The notes beneath the pieces are model-generated. The model saw only the letters and a list, made by a program, of their open reading frames with translations. It did not search any database and had not been told where the DNA came from. A stretch of 64,000 nucleotides of DNA from Panaeolus papilionaceus (lineage: Eukaryota > Basidiomycota > Agaricomycetes > Agaricales): NCBI GenBank assembly GCA_015501605.1, contig JADNRZ010000011.1, positions 1,488,001 through 1,552,000 of the forward strand, given 5' to 3'. Numbering within the stretch: position 1 is the stretch's first letter; each line of letters starts with the position of its first letter. Shown one piece after another: positions 47,016 through 56,918 of the stretch. A program made the position numbers and the translations under genes.

Positions 47016-49611
47016 TCCTGAGTGATGGTGACCGCTAGTTGGCCAATGATATTATGTATACTAGATTTATACTTATACTTCAATTGACGAGGATCTGAAT
47101 TTCCGCCTGTGTAACCCTGACAATGCATGCCTTGGCCCCTCCCGCTCAGACATCCATGTCATACTGGTGGCTCTCGATCAGGGCCCGTTAGAGTCAGATT
47201 ACTTCTGCAGTGCTCAACCTGCTCGCAGCTTGTGTGATATACATGCATAAGGTATTTTGTTTAAATCAATTACTTGTAGATCTTTGTGCTTGCTTTAGTC
47301 TAAACGATCAGAACATAATGCGTTCGTCTGCTCTACTGATTCGGAAGATATGATTAGGCGCTTAGAATCGAGGTTAAAGACATTCAAATTAAATTATGTA
47401 AATAGGGGAAGGATGTCTGCATTTTTCGAAACGCGATAAGATCTGACATTTCTACTCTGACCAGACCCACAAAAGTCGCCTCAAGGATCGAATTGAAACC
47501 GTCGTCTGGGCACGGGCGCGTTCGAAATCAAACCGATCAATGGTTTGTGTTTGTGTGTACGGCCTGGATATAAAAACTGCACCGATTCTCTCCAGCCCTT
47601 CTTCACCCTTCATCTCTTCTCCCTCAATTTCGTATGTATGATTTCGCATGACGACATCCTCGCCTTTATTAATTCTTTCACGTCCTTCATTTAACCTCGC
47701 CTTACTTCAATCGCCATACAATTTACGGTCAGCCTCTTCGATATGAGATTTATTTTGCAGACCTTGACTTCATCTTCCTCTCTCTCTCGTAGTGAACACG
47801 CGACTCCGGCGTGATGCCCGCTATTGTCCCGCTAGGTTATGTAAGTCCACTTCGAACTATCATGTCACTCGATGTCCTCACAAATACCGGTCATTTGTCT
47901 CTACGTATGCTGCAGAAATGGATCAAGGGCCGCGGCGAAGACAAGACCTCTCCCAGCATAAACGTCGGGGAAGCAATCGAGGCAGAAGAAATAACACAAT
48001 ACCAACCAACGGGAATAACAAAAAGGGTGAAACGGAAAAAAACGAATACCCAACTGAATCACAAATGGACGGGAATGCACTTTGGAGGACCCATAACTAT
48101 ATTGAGGTACGCTATTATCCTTCCTTCATTCGACGCTCTAGCTGATTGATCACATGTTTGTGGCTTGTCATCCTCCCATCTCTTCTATCGTCTCCTTCCT
48201 TCTTCACCCCCTCTCTCTCTCCTCCCATCCTCGCTACATCCCCGTAGATGAATGAAATGCTGCAGCGAAGACAAGACCTCCCTCATAAACGCAGCAAGGG
48301 AGGCAGAAGGATTCAAGCACTGCCAATAACGGCCATGATAAAACTTAAAAGCGTGAGAGTGAAAACCCCAACACAAGCAGGACTGACGCGGGCGATATAT
48401 ATCGACTACGGATAAATATTATAAAAGTACGTATCCGATTCCACACAGTAAACCACGCACTCATTCAACGCCTTTGGTTTTGTCATCGCTCGCTCGCTTC
48501 CCTTCCGTCTTCTCGAACCATCTTCATTATCCCCTCGTCTCATATTTTTCCATTTTTTTTTTCCAATCGGTTCTCGCAGTGGAAGGGGCAAACAGGGAAT
48601 TAATGATGGAAGAGTCGAAGAGAGACTCGAAGACCATTCGACAGCGGCGCCTCAGGCCATTGAATATCCCAAAAGATATTCAGTGGGTGAGACGTCGTCC
48701 TCAAGATCATGCGCTGGCAAGATGACGCGCGAATGAATCGATCACGGTAGGTCTAAGCAGTGCGCGTGGGTGGTGGGTGGGAGTGCGCGCGCTGGGTTGT
48801 GCTTGACAGCTCTTGTGTGATGTGAGTGCTCATATTATCATTTTCTGACTCTTCGCTGATCGCGTTACCCCTTCGTCAGGTGTGAATGTGGTGCGTGACC
48901 TTTTCTATTCTCAGCACCAGCACTATCTAACTGTTGACCCCTATCCTAGTGAACCCCTTGGCTTGCAAGTGCCGGGGTACCGATTTAAGGCTACTTAATC
49001 TGAACAGGTTCAATGCCACAATCGACGACGGCCCGCCCTCGGGAGTACATCGACAGAGCTAGTTTCTCTTTTTTTCTTTTTTTTTTTCTTTCTTTCTTGC
49101 CCTCAGGGCTGTTTTTCTCACCGGGGACGGGGCAATAGTGGGCATTCGTGCCCGGGGGGAGTTATGACGCCTCGGAGGATGGCAAACAATGAGGCGTCTC
49201 CAGGTTCTGCAAAAGACAGTTCAGGGTTAGAACCCTTGCCCCCCTCAAGAACGTCCACCGCCTTTTTCATCCTTTTAGTCAGTAGATTAGATTTAGATAG
49301 CCACATGACAATGGGGTTGAAGAAGACAGGTGGACAGGAAATTATAGTAATTTTTCTTTTTGAAAACTGACTTATTCATGTGTGAACTTGCAATGAGTGA
49401 AAAGGCTTGTTTTACCCTTTTAATAGGATAAGAGAAAAGGATTGCGAGAACTCGCGCTGTTCGACAGCCAATCGGATTTGGCACTTGCCTTTAGCTATAG
49501 CTTCGAAACATACTGATTCAACTTTCCCACATGATGCGCATCAAAGACGTTGGGGCCGGTTGGGCGTCTTTTTCTATCATCCCATGCATCCCATCCTTCT
49601 TACACCTCAAC
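47016..49611. other. Long region without a called gene; low-complexity and a short repeated segment
   Basis: About 2.6 kb. It holds an imperfect direct repeat (47934-47988 versus 48264-48309) and a pyrimidine tract at 49063-49099. G/T-rich simple sequence lies at 48765-48795. The 29-bp segment at 47070-47098 recurs at 49859-49887. Frames on the plus strand at 47792-48145 are basic and motif-free; not called. Confidence 0.4.
47934..48309 (+). repeat. Imperfect direct repeat pair
   Basis: GCGAAGACAAGACCTC followed by CATAAACG and GGCAGAAG occurs at 47934-47988 and again at 48264-48309, 330 bp apart, with small indels. It may mark a duplicated exon of a decayed gene (shared reading RRQDL..HKR), but no family is recognisable. 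Confidence 0.4.
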
Positions 49612-49860
49612 ATGCCACCCCATTTTACAGTATTTGTCGATACACTTGAATCTCTCAACGAGAACCTTCAAGATATCAGCCCTGTAGGAAAGCTGGCTGC
49701 TGAGGAACTAGCCGTTGACATGGACTCGGAAGGGGTTGACCTCTGCCGCGACACTGCAGATCCTTGCCAGTCAGTCAACCACCGTTTATGTTACTGACGT
49801 CACAACACCTGATCGCGAGGCAATTGACTATACGATTGCAGACAAGTAAGATTTGTACTT
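49612..49860 (+). pseudogene. Relic of a 3'-5' exonuclease (RNase D-like) gene, N-terminal part
   Basis: An ATG at 49612 opens MPPHFTVFVDTLESLNENL, and then LAVDMDSEGVDLCRD. This resembles the start of DnaQ/RNase D-type exonuclease domains, in which a VDTxESL strand is followed by a LAVDxEGVDLxR catalytic segment (Asp and Glu ligands present). After CRD the homologous reading resumes in another frame as LQILASQSTTVYVTDVTT, so a short deletion or frameshift interrupts it at about 49755. Nothing beyond about 49860 resembles the rest of the domain. Assignment rests on motif recognition; it should be read as a truncated, frameshifted remnant. Confidence 0.45.
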
Positions 49861-50351
49861 ATATTTCAATTGAAGAGGATCTGAAGTATAACATTGACAA
49901 CCTTGGAAGGATTTCAACGTTGTTCGAGTTCCAAACTTCGAAGAGCCGACAAAGAGTCAGACGTCATAGGTATTAGTCAGGTACCAAACTCCGACGATGT
50001 GGGCAAGTCCATCTTCTGTCCGGCTTCTGTCTTTCACGTTCAAAATCATTGCATCTTGTATCGTTTGCTCCGCTCAATTCATTGACAGATAAAAATAGCG
50101 GCTATTTTCACTGGCTCCTTCGAGTTGATAATGAATCTTGAACACATGGTCTCTCGTCAGCTGTACCGACTCGTATGTTGCACCTTCAGATTCCGCTCCG
50201 AACAGAACACAGCTTGAAAGCAAAGCAGGATGTAGACTCGAGACGATTTTGATTCACGGGATCTTTTCCCCCACGTCTTTCTCAGCGGGCTATACAGACA
50301 AAGCTCGAATTTTGCTCTTGTTCTTGCTTCCCTACATCAACATCATCTCTC
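49861..50351. other. 5' region of array copy T2
   Basis: About 490 bp upstream of the T2 start. The part at 50120-50210 recurs at 54533-54620, showing that the duplicated unit included the promoter region. Confidence 0.5.
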
Positions 50352-52801
50352 ATGACGTTACCACCTACTCGCCGCCGTATTCATCAGAGATTTTGGGATA
50401 ACACTCTGATCTTTCTGGAAGCCGTCCTCTTCAACGCAACGTTGAAGCTTGTCGCTCTTCGGCTTCTTCTCCTGGCAGTGATTGTCAACCTAGGCATCCA
50501 ATTTGAATCCTTGTCTGAGGTACAAATCCCAGAGGACGCCCCTCAATATGCATCGCTCAGTGTTGTTCTACCTTTGGGCTTTATAATGATACACAATGTT
50601 GGATGGTACGAACTTTTATCTGAATATTAGTAAAACACTAATTAAACGACTTTGCAGCGTTATCTATTTCATTCCTCGGGTATTAGATTTTGTTCTGGCC
50701 GTTTCCGAGTTGTCTGGTAAGCATACCCAATTCCGTTGGTAGCCAACCCTACGCATTATATATATTGACTGGCGAAATCACTTCTAGTCTTCATAAAGTT
50801 TACTATCATTCCCACTATACTTGCTTCTAACGGACAGGACCTTGTCAACAATTCGTTACGCGCTATGTCAACTATGACTTTGATAACAATACTTGTCATC
50901 CTTCCTTTGTTGCTTGCTTGTCGCTTGGCGGCTATTGTCCGGCACAAAGGTAGAAACCTCCTCAAACCATTCGATATCCTAGAAGACAGGCCTCAAGCTC
51001 GTATTGGTCTCCCTGCAAATAGTAACCACGCAAAACTTGCGCTATTGGGAGGAAGGACATTGTGGCGCAATCAATTCCTGTGAGTCATCTGATATATGGC
51101 TTTCAGACATTGCTAAATTTGCTATACCGTCTTGTCGGATTTCGAAGAGGAGAAGGATTGTTCTTGAGGGCACTCCGAGGGCTTATCGCAGGTTGCCTTA
51201 TGGTGGCAATCATCATATACGGGCTGATGACCATCGCTGTTCAACCTGCTTTAGAGTCTGCGGCTATTCCGACCAAACAAACGCGAACTACGCTCTATAA
51301 TTATCCAAGATATGGAGTCGCTGATATAGATACTTGGAGTAAAGTCTTTCAAGAAGCGGCATGGACTTTTTATGTCGTATGTCATTCACTCCCTCCACCA
51401 TCTGAGGTTGATTGATTAAATTTCGAACTCGAGACTCCCGCAAAGGGGGATATCTTCCAGTGGTCGGATAGACCGGCTCTTCAAGATATAGTCAATGTGA
51501 CGTTGTATCATAAACTACATGGGATCGTTGAGGGTGAGTGACACGATATCTTAAAGGCAGTTCGACTCAACGTCTGTAGAACCGATTGTTATATCGTGCA
51601 AAAATGAAGAGTTTAATTATCGTGCTTTCCATGACATGGTTGCGCCAGTGGTCAAGGTACAATGTCCCCAAAATCACTCTATCGCTTTAGTAGACAATGC
51701 CATTCCATTTACGAGTATCCTTTGGAGTGTGTATATTTAACCATACGTTTGTATGTCCCGTTCATGAACACTGACCACTTTACAGTGACAAGTGATGTGG
51801 TGATCAGCATCGACTTCTCCTCCATTGCATTTGGTGCAATGGACGCTGGCGCAATCGCCATTTATCCAAGCTTGATGGGCGACCTTGATACTGGCCTTAT
51901 GCTCAGAGACACGACACCATTCCCTCTGGCACCAGGAGTAAATTACTTTGCAACCATCTCAGTCAAGGGAAGAAGGGCATTCGACAACAGAGCTCAGGTG
52001 GCTTCAACTTTTGGTATTCTCGATGTAAGTGCAACGCACTGTATTTTTGCACTTGTGTAATTCTATCATACCACCCACTGACAACCCCCTCCCAAGTCTA
52101 CTAAAGATTACATAGTGCCCTCCATTGGGTTTGCTATCCCCGATACGCTAGCGCGCGGCAAGCTGGGCCTCTCATTCAATATCTCCTCCCTTCGACTATC
52201 CGGAGTATTCGATACCACCGAGTTCCGGGCTGAAATTGATCAGAGAGATAAGACAGTGTTCGCTGGGCTTGCCACAGTCGGTGGTTTCTTCACCTTCCTT
52301 TCAGGAGTTTTTGCTTTCATATTTGGAACAACGCTCCTGCGTATTTTATTCGGTATGGCTGCAACATTCGATTCAGCTGTCTTGTCTTACCAACGTAATT
52401 TGTCGGAACTTGCAGATATTAGGGAGCTTTCTATCTTTGGTATCGCACAGAAACGGGACAGGAAAAAGATTGTAAAGGCATATCTGGACGCATACCCATC
52501 ACTTCGAGCAGAACTGGAGCTGGAAGCGTCTCAGCGTGGCGCCGTTGCCATACTGCAGGATCATTTGTTAGATATGAAGCTGTTCCAGGAGGTGCTCGAT
52601 GCAGAGCGACGGGAAGGATCCATGGAGATGGCCACAAGAGTGAAAGACGAAGAGCAAGCAGCTCGTCAAAAGAATGAGGGTCATGGAATACAGGGCAGCG
52701 AGGCAACGTTTATCAACGAATCGGAGGAGGCCAATCTTTTAGTACCCGCAGGTCCTTCGAAAACAGTAGACAGGACTATTTCCATGAAGCGCCCTGATTG
52801 A
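50352..52801 (+). CDS. Tandem-array multipass membrane protein, copy T2 (intact)
   Basis: Nine exons: 50352-50605, 50658-50716, 50788-51079, 51148-51376, 51434-51533, 51580-51714, 51786-52024, 52097-52352 and 52416-52801. They total 1950 nt (649 residues) with an unbroken frame. Hydrophobic helices occur near residues 25-60 (FNATLKLVALRLLLLAVIV), 65-100, in exon 3 (LITILVILPLLLACRLAAIVRHKG), in exon 4 (GLIAGCLMVAIIIYGLMTI) and in exon 8 (TVGGFFTFLSGVFAFIFGTT). The C-terminal cytoplasmic part carries ELSIFGIAQKRDRKKIVKAY, DAYPSLRAELELE and a charged tail. I recognise it as an Agaricomycete membrane family but know no name or function. It is the only clearly intact member of the local array. 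Confidence 0.82.
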
Positions 52802-53344
52802 CTCACAATATCACCACCTGTGGTTACCACCTTCGGGCTTATATACAAGGTGCCGGATCATCGGATCTCCACCTTGTAGATAAGCCAGAAGCGTTAGGTA
52901 CTCTACTCCTCATATACCTATGGGATACCTCTGGACTTTACACCAGTTTCTGGTGGGTCCTAGGGGTGGGTGGTCTTCGGCAATGCCCGTCGTAGGGTAG
53001 GGGTGATGATGTCCCATCACACACCCTCTCACGGTCTCCCCGACGTCGGGTGATGTTCCGCGTGATCAAAGGATGTCGTGCTCGTCGTCGCGCACGATGA
53101 GCTCGCTCACTCGCTCAAATATTAACACAAAAATTCGGAAAAAATGTAATATTTATATCTATATGAGTTGAAATATATAATATGATGTATAAAATATTTA
53201 ATCTAGGATTAAAGCCAAATAATCAATCATTTCCCAACTCCATCACTGTAATGGCCACATCTGCGGCCTCCTGTTCCTCTAGATCTTCCTGTTCTTCCTC
53301 TTCAGCTGATATAGTGGCGTCAGGCGGACGACCTCGATGTCTCG
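52802..53344. other. Gap between T2 and truncated T3
   Basis: About 540 bp, AT-rich at 53130-53215. Exons 1-6 of T3 are absent here. The junction with the T3 remnant lies about 53270-53330, preceded by a TCCTGTTCCTC/TCCTGTTCTTCC near-duplicate. Confidence 0.5.
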
Positions 53345-54210
53345 ATGATGCTGAGGGATACCGTCCCATTTCCTCTCACCCGCGGTGTAAACTATTTCGC
53401 TACGGTATCGGTGAAGGGTAGAAAAGCATACGACGATCGCAAAAAGGCAACTTCGTCTTTCGGTCTTTTCGATGTGCGTGCTCGTATCTCCTACTCAAAC
53501 AGACAATTGACAACTTGGATGAGCTAGGCTCCGAAAGCGTACCTTGTTCCCTCCTTTACGTATGTGGTTGCCGATCCTTTAGCCCTTCGCCCTCCGGGTG
53601 TTTCGACAAATGTTTCGTATCTGCGCCTTACAGCCTCTTTCGATTCCACCGAGTTCCGGGTTGACGTCGACCAAAGAGAGAAAACGGTTTTCGCTGGCCT
53701 TGCTACAGTCGGTGGTTTGTTCACGTTCGTATCGGGCATGTTTGCTGTCGTGTTTGGGACGACATTTTTGCGTATTTTATTTGGTATGAAATACAACTCG
53801 ACTTTTGTTATACGCACATCACATCTGACGACGCCTTCACAGACATGAAAGAGCTTTCGATATTTGGTATCGCGCAGAAATGGGATCGGAAAAGGATTGT
53901 CCAGGCGTATCTCGATGCGTATCCGGCGCTTCGAGCGGAACTCGAGCTCGAAGCTTCTCAGCGTGGCGTCGTGGCAGTTATGCAGGATCATCTGCTTGAT
54001 ATGAAACTCTTCAAAGAGGTACTCGATGCGGAACGGCAAGCTGAATCGCCGGAGGGGCTGTTCAAGGAGCCGAAAGACGAAGAGGAAGCAGGCGCACGTC
54101 AAAGTCAGGAGGTACTCGTGGTGCAGGAAAGCGAGCAATCGATGCTTTTGGCTGAGGGCGCTTCGAATGTTTCGAGACGATCACGCTTGGGAGATACACC
54201 CACTACCTAG
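53345..54210 (+). pseudogene. Tandem-array copy T3, 5'-truncated
   Basis: Only the last three exons remain: 53345-53473, 53528-53783 and 53843-54210 (753 nt, 250 codons from an internal ATG). They correspond to the end of T2 exon 7, exon 8 (256 nt in both) and exon 9. The reading is open: MMLRDTVPFPLTRGVNYFAT, then APKAYLVPSF, TVGGLFTFVSGMFAVVFGTT and ELSIFGIAQKWDRKRIVQAY. Upstream sequence does not continue the homology, so the helices encoded by exons 1-4 are missing. A short protein could still be made from the ATG at 53345, but it would lack most of the membrane region. I treat it as a truncated duplicate. Confidence 0.78.
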
Positions 54211-54450
54211 TACCATTGATAATATCTGCTCGTCCACTTGTGTATATCATGATTTATTGGATAATGGGTTTGTTCGTTGCATAAGCAAAAACATGTCATG
54301 CTACTTGCCATACTAAGTACAAGGGGGACCTTGCTGCACCTAGGTGATATTGTATTATACTTCAAGCTTTATTCCTGTCCAGGTGTATGGTTACCCGTAT
54401 GACATCAAATGATAAAATTAAATCGGAAAGCTAGCAGGTTCAACTTGACA

Positions 54451-54740
54451 TCATTGAGTGGCCCGAGATCATTGTAAGCCAACAGCACTACCCAACCCAG
54501 CCACTATTCCAAGAGCCAATGTCGCAAAGCATCAAGTTGATAATGAATGTTGAACACATAATCTCTCGTCACCTGTAGAGCACCGACTCGAATGTTGCAC
54601 CTTCAGATTCACGCCGCCATATTCATCAGAGATTTTTGGATAACGCCCTGATCTGCATCATTGAGTGGTTCGAAATTATTGTAAACTGGGAGCACTACCC
54701 AACCCAGCCACTATTCTGCGAGAGCCAATGTCACAAAGCG
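54451..54740 (+). repeat. Duplicated ~85-bp block flanking a T-copy fragment
   Basis: The block with CATCATTGAGTGG...CACTACCCAACCCAGCCACTATT...GAGCCAATGTC lies at 54451-54531 and again at 54656-54738, about 85% identical, separated by 124 bp that resemble the T2 5' region. Confidence 0.75.
54533..54655 (+). pseudogene. Fragment of the 5' end of a T-family gene
   Basis: 54533-54620 matches the T2 upstream region (about 50120-50210). 54613-54655 matches the T2 first exon, reading RRHIHQRFLDNALI against RRRIHQRFWDNTLI. About 150 bp between them are deleted. It is bordered by both halves of an ~85-bp direct repeat. Confidence 0.65.
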
Positions 54741-56918
54741 CAGTTTCGATCTCAGCGTTAAAATCAAACGTATCCTCGTCACTCTCCAATGTTACCATGA
54801 GCGGGAAGTGGAGTGGGACGATGTTCTTACATCCGCGCGACCTGTGGTTGTTGCATTCGCGGGCATGTAATAGTGGTCGAGATCTGGATCATCCTGCCCC
54901 CTATTGTGCAGCTGCTTCTGTTCGTTAGCATCCCCACCCAAACCCCTTGAATCGCTGTGATGTTCAGACCCGAACACCCTGCGCAAAAAGCTGTTTGCCT
55001 TTCGCCCGTCCTTGAACTACCAAATGACCGAGTTCCAAACGAAGTTCGGAAGATGTCATGCTTGAAACGAAGCGGATCGACATAGCGAAAGCGCAATTCG
55101 CTGCATCTGGTTCGGAGAGCCACCATCGAAATGCGTAGTCCTCGTACTGTGTCTTCCGCATTCTTAATGTTGCCAGATACTGATTGGAGAATAGTCGACA
55201 TTGGGACGTACTCTTGAAGGGGACTGCGATTGTCTTTGAATAATGAAGAGATATAAAGACGATGGCGGATTTTCGATGTACCAGGGCGCCCATCTGAGCC
55301 AGGCTCCTGTCCTCATCGGGTACCTACAATGACTTCGACGTTACCCTGGACTAGGTCATTCAGAAACTAGTGACAGGACGAATTAGAAATTTTCAAGTAA
55401 ACAAACAAAAACTAAAAGACACAGGTTTAAGAGATTTCCTGACCTTCACCAACAGAGATACCACGCTCTCATCAACGAAAAGCTCGGCCAATTGCTGCGC
55501 GTTTCCAAAGTTCAAAGGGTGCTATTGCATGAAACCTGGCCATCCATGTTATAACGGCCACCATACCAATCCCGCCCTTTTAATGAACCAGTCTTCTTTT
55601 TTGAACAGTTCACAGTTCATAATGCTGTTTGATTTGTTCACAGAGGGGCTCAACGAAGAGGGGGCCACTGGAAAAATACCACATGAGTCCTTAATATCCC
55701 AGGGTTTCAAACCAGGATATCGACAAACAAAATGCGTCAACGAAGAAAACAACTCACAAGTAATCCGCTCTCAGCAAGCCCTCTAGTTCCGTCAGGATGG
55801 TTTGAGTAGCAGTAGCGCACCTCGTTCCATCGAGCTTTTTCAACCAATGCCATTGGTGAGGATGCCTTTTCAAGTTGACTCTTCAAGCTCATTTTTGCTC
55901 ACAACTACCGAGAATCGATGAAGAATGTTGGTGTCGAGAATAAGAACAGAATTTGTCGTTTTGACGCCAACCTATGATCCGAGATTTTTCATCGACAATT
56001 TTGTTTCAGTTCAGTTAACAGAAGACTGGAGCACATACTGGAATGGTAATATTTAATCAGGCTCCAAGTTGAAATGCCTGAGCGAGTCGCGAAGTCTAAA
56101 ACCCAGTTCAAACATCTTCCATGAACAAGGAATAAAAGAGCCAACATGTCGACTATTTAAGCCGTTGTCGTGGTAGTTGTGGTTCAGATTCAAGACTGCT
56201 GGATTCAAAACACGCTGTGACAATGTTGTGATTCACATATTTGCGCACTCTCACTCACCATCCGAATCCGTCTACACTACCAATGCATATGGTATCACGA
56301 TTCATTTTTTTAGGCTCTACTGTACCTGAAAGACTCAGCCTGACATTGTGACATTGAGGTACTTGCGCTGCGAATGGGACTCGCAATTGATCCGTCGATC
56401 ACGGCATGGCAGAGTTTCCCATGTTCGCTCTTCATTGGGTTTCTCTTTCGTATCCAGACTGTTACGCATTTGATGTTGGGTGGATTGGCAAAGCAGTGAA
56501 CAGCACCTACCAACGCTTCGGTTAGTTACTTGTCGATTCCTGTTGATTCGGACTAGGTAGACGCCATCATCACTGGGACCTCTACACCCTCATTGTTGCT
56601 TCAACGTCCAAGGTTCGTATTTTACAAGATGAAAACGTTGCTGACGAGTTTTAACTTTTAAGTACTATACGTGCATCGTAATCTAAAAAAGTTATATATA
56701 AATAACTTGCACGCACACGAATGCTAAGAAAAGCCTGTGCGAGAACATATCAATCATCTCCTTGATACTCATGCTGAATTTATGTTTTTAGAACTTCATA
56801 AATCCTTGGGCACGGATGTTAGCACGAAAAGTTCCATCACCCTCCTTGCCTTGCATTGCCAGTGAACTGCCAGTGTCCTGGATATATTACAATTGCTCCC
56901 TATCCCCAAGCTCCAGAG

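Larger units (their letters stand above)
54211..56918. other. Long region with array relics, otherwise empty
   Basis: About 2.7 kb between T3 and T4. It contains a duplicated ~85-bp block and a fragment of a T-copy start (listed separately). The remaining frames (for example 55370-55786 plus, 54827-55201 minus) have no recognisable family. The promoter of T4 occupies the right end. Confidence 0.45.

Noticed and set aside
47792..48149. Two overlapping basic plus-strand frames of over 110 codons
   Set aside because: Overlapping frames of similar length with simple basic composition and a partial repeat; nothing identifies either as coding.
49195..49240. tRNA-like arm GGGTTAGAACCC
   Set aside because: No acceptor stem, D-arm or anticodon arm could be folded around it; a chance palindrome.
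55370..55786. 138-codon plus-strand frame in the T3-T4 gap
   Set aside because: Composition is irregular, no splice partners or family signature, and no similarity to the array proteins.
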